A DNA stretch of 64,000 bases, from assembly GCA_040285825.1 (NCBI GenBank), contig JAUPSS010000009.1, positions 248,001 through 312,000 of the forward strand. Reading direction: 5' to 3'. Position 1 is the first letter of the stretch. Each line of letters begins with the position of its first letter. The notes beneath the pieces were generated by a model. It searched no databases and was not told the origin of the DNA. It saw nothing but the letters and a program-made list of their open reading frames with translations. Shown here one piece after another: positions 32,347 through 41,741 of this stretch. The stretch comes from Eukaryota sp. TZLM1-RC. Its lineage: Eukaryota > Metamonada: BaSk clade. Both the position numbers and the translations under genes were made by a program.

Positions 32347-34212
32347 ATGGATAACGTTCTACAAACTACAACTGTGGGAGCGTCTGTCAACCAGTTCTTC
32401 GACTCAGAGGCACAAGAAGCAATGGAACGCCAGTTCCAAGTTCTTGCTAGTATTGGAGCTCATGCTACTCACCTAGCACGACTCTTTGTGCTCCAATACC
32501 CAGAACTTTCTATGTGGCTTACTCAAAGCCAGTTCTGGAGCCTCTGTTTCGACTTTGTTTGCCAAAGTGAGCCTAAACAAAGGAGGCCATTTGAAAACCA
32601 TCCTTTGGTTTACAAAGCGCTGCAACACCTTGTTCAGCACTGTTGGCCCTGGCGACCGCTGAATGAAACCACCTCAGCCGACGGTGGTAGATTTTGGTGT
32701 CTTTCCACTCTTCTTGGCAGTCGAGCCATCCAACTGCGAGAAGCCTTTTGTCAGTTGCTTGCTGACGGCCCTGTCGTCTGGAAACGCAATTTTTTCAAAA
32801 GCTGTGCTCAGTTTCTAAATTGCCCCTGGCCCAAGAAATACGCCGACTGTGTACTTCAAGGGATTCAGCCAGATGAGTCAATTTTACAATGGTATCAAGA
32901 AATACACCAGCATATCTTGGTCCATTGGCTCAATATGACAGCCAACGCCTATATTGGTGGCGGTGAAAATTTGTTCGAAAATTCAATAAGAAACGAACGG
33001 TTTCCCATCAATATGGAGTCTGCTGCAACAATCGTTCAATCTGGCTTGAACATTTTATCTTTTTTAGAAGATAACTGCCCTGATGTGATGAAAAGGCACT
33101 CTCTCTCTCCACTGTCCAGTTGGTCTCCATGCTTCTGCAGCTTGACTAAAGAAGCAGAAGCTTATTTCACAAAACTAAATGCAAACAAAGAGCTTCTGAA
33201 CAACCCTTATCGGTTTTTTAATAAATCGAAATTTATTAACTATACCATTTTTTCGAATGGTGATTCCATGCGGTTTACGTTTACCCAGAAGGAAAGAAAA
33301 ACTTATAATAGGCCAAATAAAGCGGAATTTGAGCCCAGGCGAGCCTCTGGAAATTATGATTTTCATAACTCTGAAAGGAAACGAAAATCCAATGTCCATA
33401 GAACAGCAAATCCACAGAGAAGACCGCGGTTACCAGTGGAACAACAGCCCAATTACAGAGATCCTGATGAAAATTTGTTTTTTGTAGCCATTGATCCCAA
33501 CCACAGCAATCTTTGTGGTTGGACTGCTGGTTCTTTCCGAAATTCTGCTACTGTTTTTGAACGTTCTGGACTGCTACTGAATCCAAAAGAACGAAGACTA
33601 AATCACCCCCCTCCTCTCACTCAAGCAACTCCTAACACTTATTCCGCTCAGAGCTTCCAAGAGTATCTGATTGAAATAAGTTTACCTTATGTTCCTGAAT
33701 CTGAGGAAGAGCCTGAATATGCTTCAATTATGTCTGGAAATTTGCAGCGTGGTGCAAGAAAAAAGCTGAGAAGAAATAAGTTTGATTTCTTCATACGAAG
33801 ACAAAAGAGACTAACTAGTTTTATTAACAAAATTAAACGCTTGTCTGAAGGAAGAAACACTATAGTTTGGTTCGGCAATGGCGGTGGTGGTCCTCGTCAA
33901 TCTGTGAAATCCCCCCGAAAGAGATTTCTCAAACAAATCAAAAAACACTTTGAAAGCGTCAAAGTCGGGGACGAGTTTATGACCTCAGCAAAAGTGAATT
34001 GCTGTAAGGTCTTTCATAGAAAGATCTATCATGATGACGGAAGGGTAAATAACGCTAAGTTCGATTGCCCTCGATGTCAGACCAACTGGTCTAGAGACAT
34101 CTCAGCCTCCAGAAACCAGCTGGAGATTGCAATTAGTGAGTATTTCACTGGTACTAGGCCAGAACCATTCAGAAGGCCAAGGCGTGTGAGACGTCTAAGA
34201 AGACAGCAGTAG
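32347..34212 (+). CDS. Fanzor1-like RNA-guided nuclease, intact
   Basis: Encodes 621 residues from the first ATG. The N-terminal 330 residues are helical and would form the guide-RNA-binding part. RuvC-I is FVAIDPNHSN (Asp about 383). A basic helix RRNKFDFFIRRQKR follows, then TIVWFGNGGGG. DEF-x-TS with CC (Glu about 543) and the zinc pair DCPRC follow. RuvC-III is NWSRDISASRNQ (Asp about 584). This order, including ExxTSxxxC, is that of Fanzor/TnpB nucleases. The position after the central strand is Asn (GN), where many relatives have an acidic residue, so catalysis may rely on the Glu of DEFMTS. The tail is arginine-rich. The downstream gene starts right at the element's end. Confidence 0.85.
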   Translation: MDNVLQTTTVGASVNQFFDSEAQEAMERQFQVLASIGAHATHLARLFVLQYPELSMWLTQSQFWSLCFDFVCQSEPKQRRPFENHPLVYKALQHLVQHCWPWRPLNETTSADGGRFWCLSTLLGSRAIQLREAFCQLLADGPVVWKRNFFKSCAQFLNCPWPKKYADCVLQGIQPDESILQWYQEIHQHILVHWLNMTANAYIGGGENLFENSIRNERFPINMESAATIVQSGLNILSFLEDNCPDVMKRHSLSPLSSWSPCFCSLTKEAEAYFTKLNANKELLNNPYRFFNKSKFINYTIFSNGDSMRFTFTQKERKTYNRPNKAEFEPRRASGNYDFHNSERKRKSNVHRTANPQRRPRLPVEQQPNYRDPDENLFFVAIDPNHSNLCGWTAGSFRNSATVFERSGLLLNPKERRLNHPPPLTQATPNTYSAQSFQEYLIEISLPYVPESEEEPEYASIMSGNLQRGARKKLRRNKFDFFIRRQKRLTSFINKIKRLSEGRNTIVWFGNGGGGPRQSVKSPRKRFLKQIKKHFESVKVGDEFMTSAKVNCCKVFHRKIYHDDGRVNNAKFDCPRCQTNWSRDISASRNQLEIAISEYFTGTRPEPFRRPRRVRRLRRQQ

Positions 34213-34327
34213 CTGTTTTAATCAACGTATTTCCAAGGTGTTTAGTGTATACTAACCCTTGGTGCTGAGAAGTTTACACAATTATTAGGGATATTTATTC
34301 AATATTCACTTTGTGTGAAATTCTCAG
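34213..34327 (+). ncRNA. Candidate omega-RNA region of Fanzor1
   Basis: This 115-bp noncoding stretch is conserved in the second Fanzor1 copy (45589-45700, minus). It can fold into a hairpin with CCAAGG (34233-34238) pairing to CCTTGG (34257-34262), and an inner TTAGT/ACTAA stem. A second hairpin (GATATT with AATATT, or AATATC in the other copy) follows. It ends 1 nt before the ATG of the next gene. Position and structure fit a Fanzor guide RNA; expression is unproven. Confidence 0.5.
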
Positions 34328-35428
34328 ATGTTGACTTCTCATATTCACTTGGAATGTCAGCTAATGTCGCATTACGATGTCGACTGCACTTATCATCCTT
34401 CTTCGCTTATCTCTTACTACTATACGCAAACAATAAAGCTTAAATCAATGCTCAAGTCATCGTTATATTTCTGCAGACAATTGCTTCAGTCAAACAACAT
34501 TCATCTTCCCAATGTCCCTTCTTTTAACCCAGATGAACACTGGGGTGATCTTGAAACTGACTGTGTTGAAGTTTTGCATCATCGTTTGGCCAATGCCGAA
34601 AGAAGTAAATCTAACCTGACAAAGCAGCTTAATCAGCTATCAATTGAGAAGGAACGATTTTCTTCAGAAATTGATGTACTAAGAAAGTCATTCTCGGAGC
34701 TCAATAGTCATTTGAATTCACAAAACAAATTGATGAAACAACAGAAAGAAGCATCAATACTTTTGGAAACCAAAAACTCAGATTTGGTGGTTGCCAAGAA
34801 AAACTTGATTCAAAGCAACATTAAACTCAAATCTGAAGTTAAAACATTAAATGACCTAAATTCCACAACAAATAACTTTTTGAATTCTTTAAAATTAAAG
34901 AATAATAAACTTATTAAAGAAACAAGTTATCTTCGTGCCCAACTTAACAGAATGGCTAGCTCTAACAGAAGACCAAGACCATGCATTCATTATGACACCT
35001 ATGTTCAAACAAATGGATCTTTTAGCAGTACTTTGGAAGTTAAGCTTTTGGCACTTCAGGAAACTATATCAAGAAAGGAAACTGTAATCAATCATTTAAA
35101 CAATCAGTTGAAGTCGATAAAAGAAAATACTAAATTGAAACCACCAAACATAGTCCAAAGAACCATAGCCTCGCAAACAGATCCATTCAACAATCCTAGA
35201 TTGGAAGAGGAACTGAGAAGGCAGCTTGTCAAAGTAAACTCATTATCAGAAACCCTCAAAGAAATACTTTCAAAAAGTAATAAATCATCACCTTCTAATC
35301 TCTATTTGGAAAGAACCCTTTCTAATGCAATGCATCTTACAATGGAAGGTAAAGCTGCAGGTGCTGCCAATGGAATGATCAAAATTTTGGAAGGAATGCG
35401 GGAGATGGTTTACCGTGATGCAAGCTGA
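34328..35428 (+). CDS. Coiled-coil protein, 366 aa
   Basis: Starts at the first ATG, which lies 1 nt after the end of the Fanzor1 element. The first 75 residues are mixed. Residues 85-230 form a long coiled coil (HHRLANAERSKSNLTKQLNQ; KNLIQSNIKLKSEVKTLND). A second coiled coil spans 240-320, and the tail is a short Ala/Gly helix (GKAAGAANGMIKILEGM). No family recognised; a cytoskeletal or centrosomal role would suit the form but is a guess. AATAAA lies near 35514. Its 5' region may have been replaced by the element. Confidence 0.7.
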   Translation: MLTSHIHLECQLMSHYDVDCTYHPSSLISYYYTQTIKLKSMLKSSLYFCRQLLQSNNIHLPNVPSFNPDEHWGDLETDCVEVLHHRLANAERSKSNLTKQLNQLSIEKERFSSEIDVLRKSFSELNSHLNSQNKLMKQQKEASILLETKNSDLVVAKKNLIQSNIKLKSEVKTLNDLNSTTNNFLNSLKLKNNKLIKETSYLRAQLNRMASSNRRPRPCIHYDTYVQTNGSFSSTLEVKLLALQETISRKETVINHLNNQLKSIKENTKLKPPNIVQRTIASQTDPFNNPRLEEELRRQLVKVNSLSETLKEILSKSNKSSPSNLYLERTLSNAMHLTMEGKAAGAANGMIKILEGMREMVYRDAS

Positions 35429-35659
35429 ATTTAATTAATTTAGTTTAAATTATTGTTTTTTACATGTAAATGTGAGCTCCTTGTTTATTTTGACAACTTA
35501 AACATTGAAATTTAATAAAATTAAAAGATAAAATAAAAATTTCCCAAGTTATAACTGTAATTGATTTAAAGAATTATAGATCATAAAAAATGATTTTTTC
35601 GCGTAAAGTATTTTTGAAAAATGGTAAAGCACACTCTTCACAAACAAACCGTATGCGCA

Positions 35660-35998
35660 CTAGAGCTTGATCTTGAGCTTTCTACGTCTTGGCCTTCCTT
35701 CACTCGACTCCTGTTGAATTGCTGGTTGGGATGTCTCAATAGTTGGAGATTTAGAGTCAGTTGGTGAAGGAGTAGGCTGTTGGGAAACAGTGGTTGATTC
35801 TGATGGTGTGGAAAAAACTGATGGTTGATCATGAACAACAACGTCTGTGCTGGGGATTTGTGAAAAGGAGGATGTTTGAGGAGATTCAGGCTTTTGTGGT
35901 GATGGGGGTCTGGTTGTAGGACTCCATAGAGGCAGTTGTAGGTGGAGATACCAACATTGTCGTTTCTCCCATCGGCGTTTTCTATTAGATTCTTCCAT
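35660..35998 (-). CDS. Small Pro/Ser/Thr-rich protein, about 112 aa
   Basis: Two ATGs in tandem; the second (35998) is probably the original start, because the first (36001) is made partly of the Fanzor2 end. The N-terminus is basic (NRKRRWEKR), the middle is PSP/TPS-rich and likely disordered, and the C-terminus is basic (RPRRRKLKIKL). No domain is recognised. It is convergent with the coiled-coil gene to its left. Fanzor2 remnant 36002-36312 abuts its start. Confidence 0.5.
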   Translation of the reverse strand: MEESNRKRRWEKRQCWYLHLQLPLWSPTTRPPSPQKPESPQTSSFSQIPSTDVVVHDQPSVFSTPSESTTVSQQPTPSPTDSKSPTIETSQPAIQQESSEGRPRRRKLKIKL

Positions 35999-36001
35999 CA
36001 T

Positions 36002-36312
36002 TACAGATATTGTCTATAACAATGAAATAAGTGTCCTTTTTACACCGATGTAGAGGGTCTAAGTTTTTGAGAAGTGGAAGATTTTCTTCTTGATACCTTT
36101 TTCTTTGAACTTTCATCAACCTTGGCTCTTTGCAGGTTTACCGGTCAATCTCCGCCTTTTACATGTGCTTCCATCACTGCCAACATATCCAGCGAAGCTT
36201 TTTGATCTCTATTCCACAAACTTTCACTTGATTTACACATGGTAAGCACGTGACGAATAGACATCTCATGCCTCTTCCATGGCCTTGGAGTTCTACATCA
36301 TCGGAATGTTTC
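36002..36312 (-). pseudogene. Fanzor2 element 3' remnant, copy 3
   Basis: The minus strand encodes RHEMSIRHVLTMCKSSESLWNR (split here by decay) and DQKASLDMLAVMEAHVKGGD, matching the zinc-finger/RuvC-III tail of copies 1 and 2. The shared 60-bp element end follows. The 5' break is near 36312. Stops and a Cys-to-Ser change show it is dead. Confidence 0.85.
36033..36059 (-). ncRNA. Candidate omega-RNA hairpin, Fanzor2 copy 3
   Basis: Same position as the hairpins of copies 1, 2 and 5. Arms CCTCTACA and TGTAAAAAGG can pair around TCGG. The outermost pairs have decayed. Confidence 0.35.
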
Positions 36313-36545
36313 GAATATATAAGTTATGGTTTGCACTCTCTTTTTAAAAGTTTTTTCTGAAAATAAATTCAACAATTCTTTTGTAATAAGAGTCATATTA
36401 TAAGATTATAACTTCACTATAAAGAAAAAGTTGCGAATGGTTGAACATTTTTTTGAATTACATCAACTAAAGTCAAAACGCTTCTCTATAAAATACCTTC
36501 AAGATGAAAAAAAAACAAAAATTCATTTACAAAACAAACAACACA

Positions 36546-37268
36546 CTAAACCTTGCTGGATTCAACAGTAACTAGCTTCTGGGTTTCCACATCTACTTGC
36601 TTGTCAGGAGAGCAACATTCACAACAATGTCGTAGAATAACAATAATAAAGACAATTGACTCAACAAACAAATAGATACCAGCAGAAACAGGGTCATTGT
36701 ACTTTAACCAAGAAGTGTAAAGGTGGTCCATATTCAAAACAAGAATGAGTAAAGGAACCAAAACATAAAACGTCTGTCTAGTGAATCCTCCAAGAGAAAG
36801 TGATTTCGCTACACTATTGATAATGATAGAAGTAACCACGGAAGAAACTACGATCAGGACAAAGTATGAATGTTGCTTGAGAGGTTTCTTCTGGTAGAAC
36901 AACAATGATCCAATGATGAGACAAGAGATTGGGAAAGCGATGAGAGCATAGTGAAGGTCGTTATCATCAGGTGCCGCAACAACAGCAACAATAAACCAAA
37001 GAGCAAACACCAGTACTCTCGTTTGGGTGGTTAGGCGGCAGAAATATAACACAATGAGTAGAACCAAAGACAATATGCTGGAGACATATATATAGTCGCT
37101 GACGTCAAAATTGAACAGTAAAGATAACAGAGAGAGTAGTCCAGCAAGAACCGTTGGTACGAGGAAGGTCATGTACATTTTTTCAAGGAAGTTGTACTGA
37201 AGATCCTCATACATTGATGATGTAGGTTCCGGTGCAGTGGCGACATAGGTGGTAGTGGGAGTGTCCAT
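36546..37268 (-). CDS. Multi-pass membrane protein, probable BI-1/LFG (TMBIM) family
   Basis: Starts at the ATG at 37268 and gives 240 residues. A short Thr/Pro-rich N-terminus precedes YNFLEKMYMTFLVPT and seven hydrophobic segments. Spacing and the late NDPVSAGIYLFVESIVFII helix resemble LFG/Bax-inhibitor-1 proteins, where a DP...Y-x-D-helix precedes the last segment. The C-terminus is cysteine-rich (HCCECCS) and then polar. Members sit in the ER or Golgi membrane and modulate calcium leak and cell death; function here is inferred from the family. An internally deleted Fanzor2 remnant lies 165 bp upstream in the same orientation. Confidence 0.6.
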   Translation of the reverse strand: MDTPTTTYVATAPEPTSSMYEDLQYNFLEKMYMTFLVPTVLAGLLSLLSLLFNFDVSDYIYVSSILSLVLLIVLYFCRLTTQTRVLVFALWFIVAVVAAPDDNDLHYALIAFPISCLIIGSLLFYQKKPLKQHSYFVLIVVSSVVTSIIINSVAKSLSLGGFTRQTFYVLVPLLILVLNMDHLYTSWLKYNDPVSAGIYLFVESIVFIIVILRHCCECCSPDKQVDVETQKLVTVESSKV

Positions 37269-37431
37269 TCCTTTAAATAGTGGTCTTTCAGGGTGAAGAA
37301 AAATCCCCCTCACCAGCCACCCTGACACTAATCCCCCTCATAATCCCCCTGCCTTAGTTTTTGCTTTCTACTAGTCTAATCACCACTCTTTCTTATCTTA
37401 TGCCACTGTCCTTCCAGCTATTGTCCAAAAA

Positions 37432-37565
37432 AACTGTTTTCTTTGAACCTTCATCAACCTTGACTCTTTGAAGGTATTCCGGTTTATCGAAACTGCTACT
37501 CAATCAGTCTTGATGCTAGTCATGATGTACTTGGTATCTACTGAATAAAGTTTGGTGTTCTTGCT
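37432..37565 (-). pseudogene. Fanzor2 remnant with internal deletion, copy 4
   Basis: The first 45 bp match the C-terminal coding region of copy 1 (15730-15775). The next 80 bp match its N-terminal region (16868-16945, encoding the YVMSSIETDG area). About 1.1 kb in between is missing. It lies upstream of, and co-oriented with, the TMBIM-like gene. Confidence 0.7.
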
Positions 37566-37911
37566 GTACAATACATTGTTTTATTCCATTATTATCATGT
37601 TGCAGTTGAATTGTTATCTGTTATTCTTTTAGAAATTGTTCAATAAAATTGTTCAATAAAATTTACTGTGGTTTTCACTTTGGTTGCATTTTGGTGTATT
37701 TTTTTCACCAACCAGAGCTTGCACCAACGTCTGGTTTCTCTCTACGACATCTATGGGCCTTAGTTTTCAACTTTTACTTAATGGTGTAGACATAAAACAC
37801 AGAAAACCTAGAACACACAGTTCCGGAGCTTCTTAGCATAATAACGTGCCAATAATGTTCAAATAAACAACAAAGAACATCAACTATTTATTTACAAAAT
37901 AACTTACTTTA
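37566..37911. other. Intergenic, no gene seen
   Basis: AT-rich; contains a minus-strand AATAAA region that probably belongs to the COMM-domain fragment to the right. Confidence 0.45.
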
Positions 37912-38154
37912 TTACAGATTGTCTAAATGAACAGAGATATCTTCAACAGTATTGAAAAGGGCTTCCAGCTCTCGTTCGTTCAGCTCAATGTTAACATTTT
38001 CCTTCGAGATGCCATTAGAAAGCTTCAAACCAAGTAAAACGCTAGGGACAGAAGTGGTTTTGTTTGATGAATGACTAACAGTTTTGTTTAACGTCCAATC
38101 AGAGCTTTCAAGGAAAGTTTTCCTGGTATTATTACCGGATTTTAGTTGTGGATT
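37912..38154 (-). CDS. COMM-domain protein C-terminus (COMMD10-like), partial
   Basis: An open stretch of 80 codons with no ATG, ending at TAA (37912-37914). It contains SSDWTLNKTVSHSS, VLLGLKLSNG and NERELEALFNTVEDISVHLD. This is the W-x-LN ... VxL ... EL ... LxxL pattern of COMM domains, closest to COMMD10 as I recall it. COMMD proteins form the Commander complex in endosomal recycling. A normal stop and AATAAA follow. The N-terminal part is not found upstream. Either it is cut off by insertions near 38.2-38.7 kb or it lies behind an unrecognised intron; a possible acceptor is TAATACCAG at 38123. Confidence 0.6.
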   Translation of the reverse strand, partial: NPQLKSGNNTRKTFLESSDWTLNKTVSHSSNKTTSVPSVLLGLKLSNGISKENVNIELNERELEALFNTVEDISVHLDNL

Positions 38155-38261
38155 TTAGTTCTGCTGAAAGAACACATTTTATTCGATGTGTACGTGTTCA
38201 TCTACGTGTTCATCTACTAAAAATACTTTTAAAATATAGTTCAAAAAAATATACTAAAAAC

Positions 38262-38296
38262 ACGTGCTTTGTACACGTGTTCGAACACCGCACACT
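38262..38296 (+). repeat. CACGTG-containing repeat, copy 1
   Basis: Carries ACACGTG twice followed by TTCGAACACCG. A second copy lies at 38712-38745 with a few substitutions, on the other side of LINE fragment E. Confidence 0.6.
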
Positions 38297-38439
38297 TAAT
38301 CACAGTTCTTTTACTTTACACAATTCCAATGAACTATTTTAAGGAAAGAGACAAATAATAAACTACCCTGATTTGAGGTTTTTACATAAACAACAATAAC
38401 TGAAATGTGCAGAACACCGCATAAGTGTTGAACTGTTAT

Positions 38440-38692
38440 AACTTATAAACATGTTGCACTTTTTGAAAATTTCAAAAAAGTGTCACTGAATAGGTCTGGT
38501 AAAACAATGAACTCCACTTTTTGGTTAAATAGAATTGTTTTTTGCATTTTCAAGTCTATTCCAACAATGATTTCAAAGGCACTTTTAGCTATTGGTGTAG
38601 AATATGAACGTAATGCTGTGAGTAGGTTTAGCAATAGTGACGCTTGTTTGGAGGATATTGAATTCTAGATGGGTTTTTTATCTCAATAAATA
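38440..38692 (+). pseudogene. LINE remnant E, 3' end only
   Basis: Encodes LNRSGKTMNSTFWLNRIVFC and the tail SNSDACLEDIEF, then TAG and the short family 3' end ending CAATAAATATTCCAG. It is nearly identical to copies F and I. 5'-truncated. Confidence 0.85.
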
Positions 38693-38711
38693 TTCCAGTT
38701 AAAAACAATCA

Positions 38712-38760
38712 ACACGTGTTCTGCACACGTGTTCGAACACCGGTGTTCCAGCACGTGCCG
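38712..38760 (+). repeat. CACGTG-containing repeat, copy 2
   Basis: Repeats the 38262 unit and adds a palindromic ACACCGGTGT and GCACGTGC. Confidence 0.6.
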
Positions 38761-39695
38761 TGTTTTTTCCACTATTGTTTTATTTAAACATTATACTAGC
38801 TGTACATTTGTAAGTAAAGACAATTTCGCTGCAAGAATATAAAACAAGGACAAACTAAAGCAGTAGGCGGGTAAAAAGGTTGTTAGTTTGACAGTAACAA
38901 GAAATTGCACTCAACCTATAGTTCACCAAATACACGAAACCCATTTTGGATTTTCAGCTATTCTCGGAAAATTTAAACTCGTGCATTTTCCAGCTTTGTA
39001 TTGAAATGGTTGTTCGCTGCAATCACAAAATCCGCTAATTATTGAAATTATAAATAGAAAAATCAAAAAATCTAAGAACTATTGATGGCAATTATTGATA
39101 TGGTACTAAAATCAAATGTTATAAACCGAATAGTCATAACGTAAAGTAGTTACAACAGGTATCCCCGATTGGTGTAAACAATCACTTTCCTAGTAATTTT
39201 GTCCCAAACACTAACGAAAAACATTTAAATGTTTTCATTCAAAAACAATTATTCAAAAAATCTATTCCAGAGCACATAGTTACTTCACACTCTCATCATT
39301 ATAAAATTTATTTAATTTATTTATTTAAAAAGAATTTATTTTGCACCTAATCACAGTGACCACCAAGTCCTCAACACTGCTATGGAAATGTTGATATCAT
39401 ATTGGTTCAGTGTGAGTCAAATTATTGGCAGTGTAGTGATGGCCAGATTTCTGCAAGATAGTTAATCTCTTTCAAGAATGAATTCATAGAACAATAATTT
39501 TATAAATTATAACTGTAAATCAGATAATATTTCTTAATGACATTAATCGTTACAACTTAGTTGAATCATTGTTTATACTATTAATAATAATTTCTTTCTT
39601 CAACGTGTTTTTTCATAAAAACGGGGTTAATCATATTACCCTTGTCCGAAAAATAATAACAAGTTAGAATGGATGGTGAAAAATAAATTTAGTAT
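38761..39695. other. Intergenic, no gene seen
   Basis: AT-rich sequence with no convincing frame or known repeat on either strand. Confidence 0.45.
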
Positions 39696-41612
39696 TTACA
39701 AGCATTTTTTCCTATAGATAACGATCCATTTGCACAACAGAAAAACAAAATAAAGTGTGCAGTAACCAAACCAACCAAAAAACAAAGCAAAATTGTTCAA
39801 TGATTTGAAGTAATAATACCACTGAATAGAAAGTCCTAAGACACAAAGAAAAACTAATAAAACATTGGAAAAAACACCCAAATCTTTTCTTAAATAAAAG
39901 AACTCTTTGGAAGCATCCAACCTGGCTACAACTCCTTCAATATTAAATAAACTTGCAAAACTTAGTACACACGCTCCAGAAAAAATGATTCCAGTAAATT
40001 CAAAGAGGAACCGTCCATTTGAATAGGTACCAAAAGCAAAAAGGGGGGCGTATTGATCACCAAAAGTATTGTAAAAGAAAATAGAAATTCCACAAACAAA
40101 TGAAACAATAAAAATGACAGAGTAAACAACTAATTTGGGTAACTTAAATGAAAATTTCTTACTTGAAAATGGTATTGTTGCCCCTGAATGAAATATCGGT
40201 TCAGTAATCAGTCTTTGCAGGTCTTGATTGTCGGTCATAAATCGTTTTCGTCCAGGCAAAAACAGTTTCCATTCCCCTATTAAAAGCATCAAAAACCATA
40301 TTCCAATGGCTAAATACCCTGTCAGAAAGATTAATTCTAATGGTAAAATTAAAGTATTTTCAAAAAAAGACAGAGATTTTGTAGAGGTTTCCGCAAAGCT
40401 AAATTTCTGATTTACTACTCGCTGACGGTCTTTGACAGTCACTCGAATTTTGATCGTGTGAGTATCTTCCGTGAGTTGTCGAACATCAAATGGAAATGTA
40501 AAAAGATTAGGGTTATGGCTGGATTGAACGAAATCATGGAGCATAAAGGTGTCATCAATTAGCCCTTCAATAGTCACGTCATCGGGGTCGAAAGATGGGT
40601 CAAAAATTAGAATTCTGACCTCTTGAAGTTGTTGGAATTCTAGTTTCTTGATCTTTCCAACGAAAAGAGGATCAGGAAGGTTCAAAACTTGTACTACTGG
40701 GAAGATTTCTTCAGAATTCTTCAATACCTTTTGATTAATGACCATCCCATCAATCGTAATCAATCTAAACTGATTACTTTCCTTCAGATCAGGACAAGAC
40801 ATTTCCAGCATATAGTCATTGAATACTTGACCATCTGAATGTCCCAAATTATGATATGCTATCAAATCTTGGTGAAAATGTCCAGACAAGTAAACATCTA
40901 CGAGTGAAAATACTGACTTCAGATCAGTGAAAGAAAAAACAAAGGAAGCAGGCCAATGTTGAACAAGTATGACGTTATCAATCAAATCAATCTCATTCTG
41001 ATTGGACTTCTTCGTGATAGTTTCCTTTATCTTTGAGGCAACTTGTTTACTTATAAAAGTAAAGAAATTGACCCCACGTGACCATCCAAATTCGGAAGGT
41101 GAACTAACTACTATTCTAGAAGTGTAAGCACCCTTAATAACATCTTTGGAAAAGACAAGAGGGTCATCAGGACGAAGGGAAGCAGCAACAGAGTGATTGT
41201 GCCATGGTGAGGAGGAGAAGGAAGTGCCCCAAAGGTCATGGTTGCCTAGAGATTCCATGAAGGAAGTGGTAAAAAGGTCATGATCAAGGAGAGTGGAGCT
41301 GTATGAAGACCACTCTGTAGTGGATTGAGAACCAGAGTCAGCATCCACGATATCTCCCGAATGTATGACAGCATCAGGGTTGAAATGAGGAACCATTGAG
41401 AGAAATGAAGAGAAATTAATGGCATTAATAGGATCATTCTCTGAAATGTGAGTATCAGTAACCTGGAGGAGGACTAAAGGATCGAGAAGAGAGTTTGTTG
41501 GGGTGACAATATAATTAGGAGACGGTGTGGAGTATGACATTATAGGCATGACTACGCCAACAAAGACGATTATACATGATATGAACAGAAAGCAGTACAG
41601 AGATGCATACAT
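39696..41612 (-). CDS. TMEM62: TMEM62-like membrane-anchored metallophosphoesterase
   Basis: Encodes 638 residues. An N-terminal hydrophobic anchor (residues 5-24) is followed by a calcineurin-like phosphoesterase domain: LLQVTDTHIS (about 49-58), HSGDIVDAD (about 88), LGNHDLWG (about 121), VQHWPASF and LSGHFHQDL. A beta domain follows, then five or so membrane segments in the last 210 residues. This layout matches the TMEM62 family (about 640 aa). The catalytic blocks look complete. Its substrate is not established; it probably acts at the luminal or outer face of a membrane. Confidence 0.88.
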   Translation of the reverse strand: MYASLYCFLFISCIIVFVGVVMPIMSYSTPSPNYIVTPTNSLLDPLVLLQVTDTHISENDPINAINFSSFLSMVPHFNPDAVIHSGDIVDADSGSQSTTEWSSYSSTLLDHDLFTTSFMESLGNHDLWGTSFSSSPWHNHSVAASLRPDDPLVFSKDVIKGAYTSRIVVSSPSEFGWSRGVNFFTFISKQVASKIKETITKKSNQNEIDLIDNVILVQHWPASFVFSFTDLKSVFSLVDVYLSGHFHQDLIAYHNLGHSDGQVFNDYMLEMSCPDLKESNQFRLITIDGMVINQKVLKNSEEIFPVVQVLNLPDPLFVGKIKKLEFQQLQEVRILIFDPSFDPDDVTIEGLIDDTFMLHDFVQSSHNPNLFTFPFDVRQLTEDTHTIKIRVTVKDRQRVVNQKFSFAETSTKSLSFFENTLILPLELIFLTGYLAIGIWFLMLLIGEWKLFLPGRKRFMTDNQDLQRLITEPIFHSGATIPFSSKKFSFKLPKLVVYSVIFIVSFVCGISIFFYNTFGDQYAPLFAFGTYSNGRFLFEFTGIIFSGACVLSFASLFNIEGVVARLDASKEFFYLRKDLGVFSNVLLVFLCVLGLSIQWYYYFKSLNNFALFFGWFGYCTLYFVFLLCKWIVIYRKKCL

Positions 41613-41741
41613 ATTAAAGAAGGGGAATTGGTCAATTTCAAATTTCTATTGAAACAAAATTGGAACGCTAAAAAAATAACACGCATCTCTTAGGTATTGT
41701 TTGCCTAAAGCCCAGAAACGAATTTTTTTGATCTTTTCTTT

